A stretch of 32,415 bases of DNA from Campylobacteraceae bacterium (GTDB lineage: Bacteria; Campylobacterota; Campylobacteria; Campylobacterales; Campylobacteraceae), in contig JAISQB010000020.1 in assembly GCA_031274495.1 (NCBI GenBank), forward strand, positions 1 to 32,415. The letters run 5' to 3'. The position numbers and the translations under genes are program-made. Below the pieces are notes generated by a model. It was not told the DNA's origin and did no database searches. It saw nothing but the letters and a program-made list of their open reading frames with translations. The first letter of the stretch is position 1, and every line of letters starts with the position of its first letter. Of the stretch, positions 32,165 to 32,415 are shown in pieces.

Positions 32165-32415
32165 ATGGCTTTGGATTCGGCGGCTCGAAAAGAGATTATT
32201 CAAAAATTTGCAAGAAAAGAGGGCGACACAGGTTCTCCGGAAGTGCAAATAGCGCTTTTAACAGGTCGTATTGTCTATTTGACAGAACATTTAAAAATCA
32301 ATGTCAAAGACCACTCGTCCCGTTTAGGACTTTTGAAACTTGTAGGACAAAGAAAACGCCTATTGAAGTATCTTAAAAGTAAAAATTACGCCAAATACCA
32401 AGAAGTTATCAAAGA
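32165..32415 (+). CDS. rpsO: 30S ribosomal protein S15, 3' truncated by window end
   Basis: Translation [92 protein letters not shown]; absent from the ORF track because it runs off the end. Confidence 0.97.
   Translation, partial: MALDSAARKEIIQKFARKEGDTGSPEVQIALLTGRIVYLTEHLKINVKDHSSRLGLLKLVGQRKRLLKYLKSKNYAKYQEVIK

Overview
The window is a Campylobacterota (epsilonproteobacterial) chromosome segment that is mostly conserved housekeeping operons. (1) tgt, a TrkA-like protein, aroB, an MscS-type channel, mtaB and an FtsH-like AAA ATPase; I recall a similar order in Helicobacter pylori around HP0281-HP0286. (2) A tandem array of Sel1/Hcp-like Cys-rich secreted repeat proteins with three intact copies, one pseudogene and one 54-aa mini-copy. 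(3) A minus-strand nif-associated cluster: aldo/keto reductase, FRD/NadB-type flavoprotein, nifT, and a NifA-like sigma54 activator. (4) acyl-CoA thioesterase, hrcA-grpE-dnaK and hemW. (5) rppH-lysC-hobA-holB-folP-(Zn-ribbon membrane protein)-ligA-ribF-cmoA. (6) An Rrf2 regulator, a DHH phosphoesterase and a small acidic protein, then the 5' end of rpsO. The first ~1.28 kb is non-coding mosaic repeat DNA built on the 20-bp palindrome ATTCCCGC(G/C)YDGGCGGGAAT type (core ATTCCCGCGCAGGCGGGAAT), resembling neisserial dRS3/NIME arrays. Most interesting items: the NIME-like mosaic; a NifA-like activator with no C-terminal HTH and a GAFTDA loop, in a cluster headed by a sigma54-like promoter; an FtsH paralog whose HEXXH is replaced by YQAAK; relics of the FtsH-like gene's 3' end between the Sel1 copies; and a 40-bp two-tier palindrome with a second core copy exactly 100 bp away. 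All calls come from reading the sequence; no searches were run.
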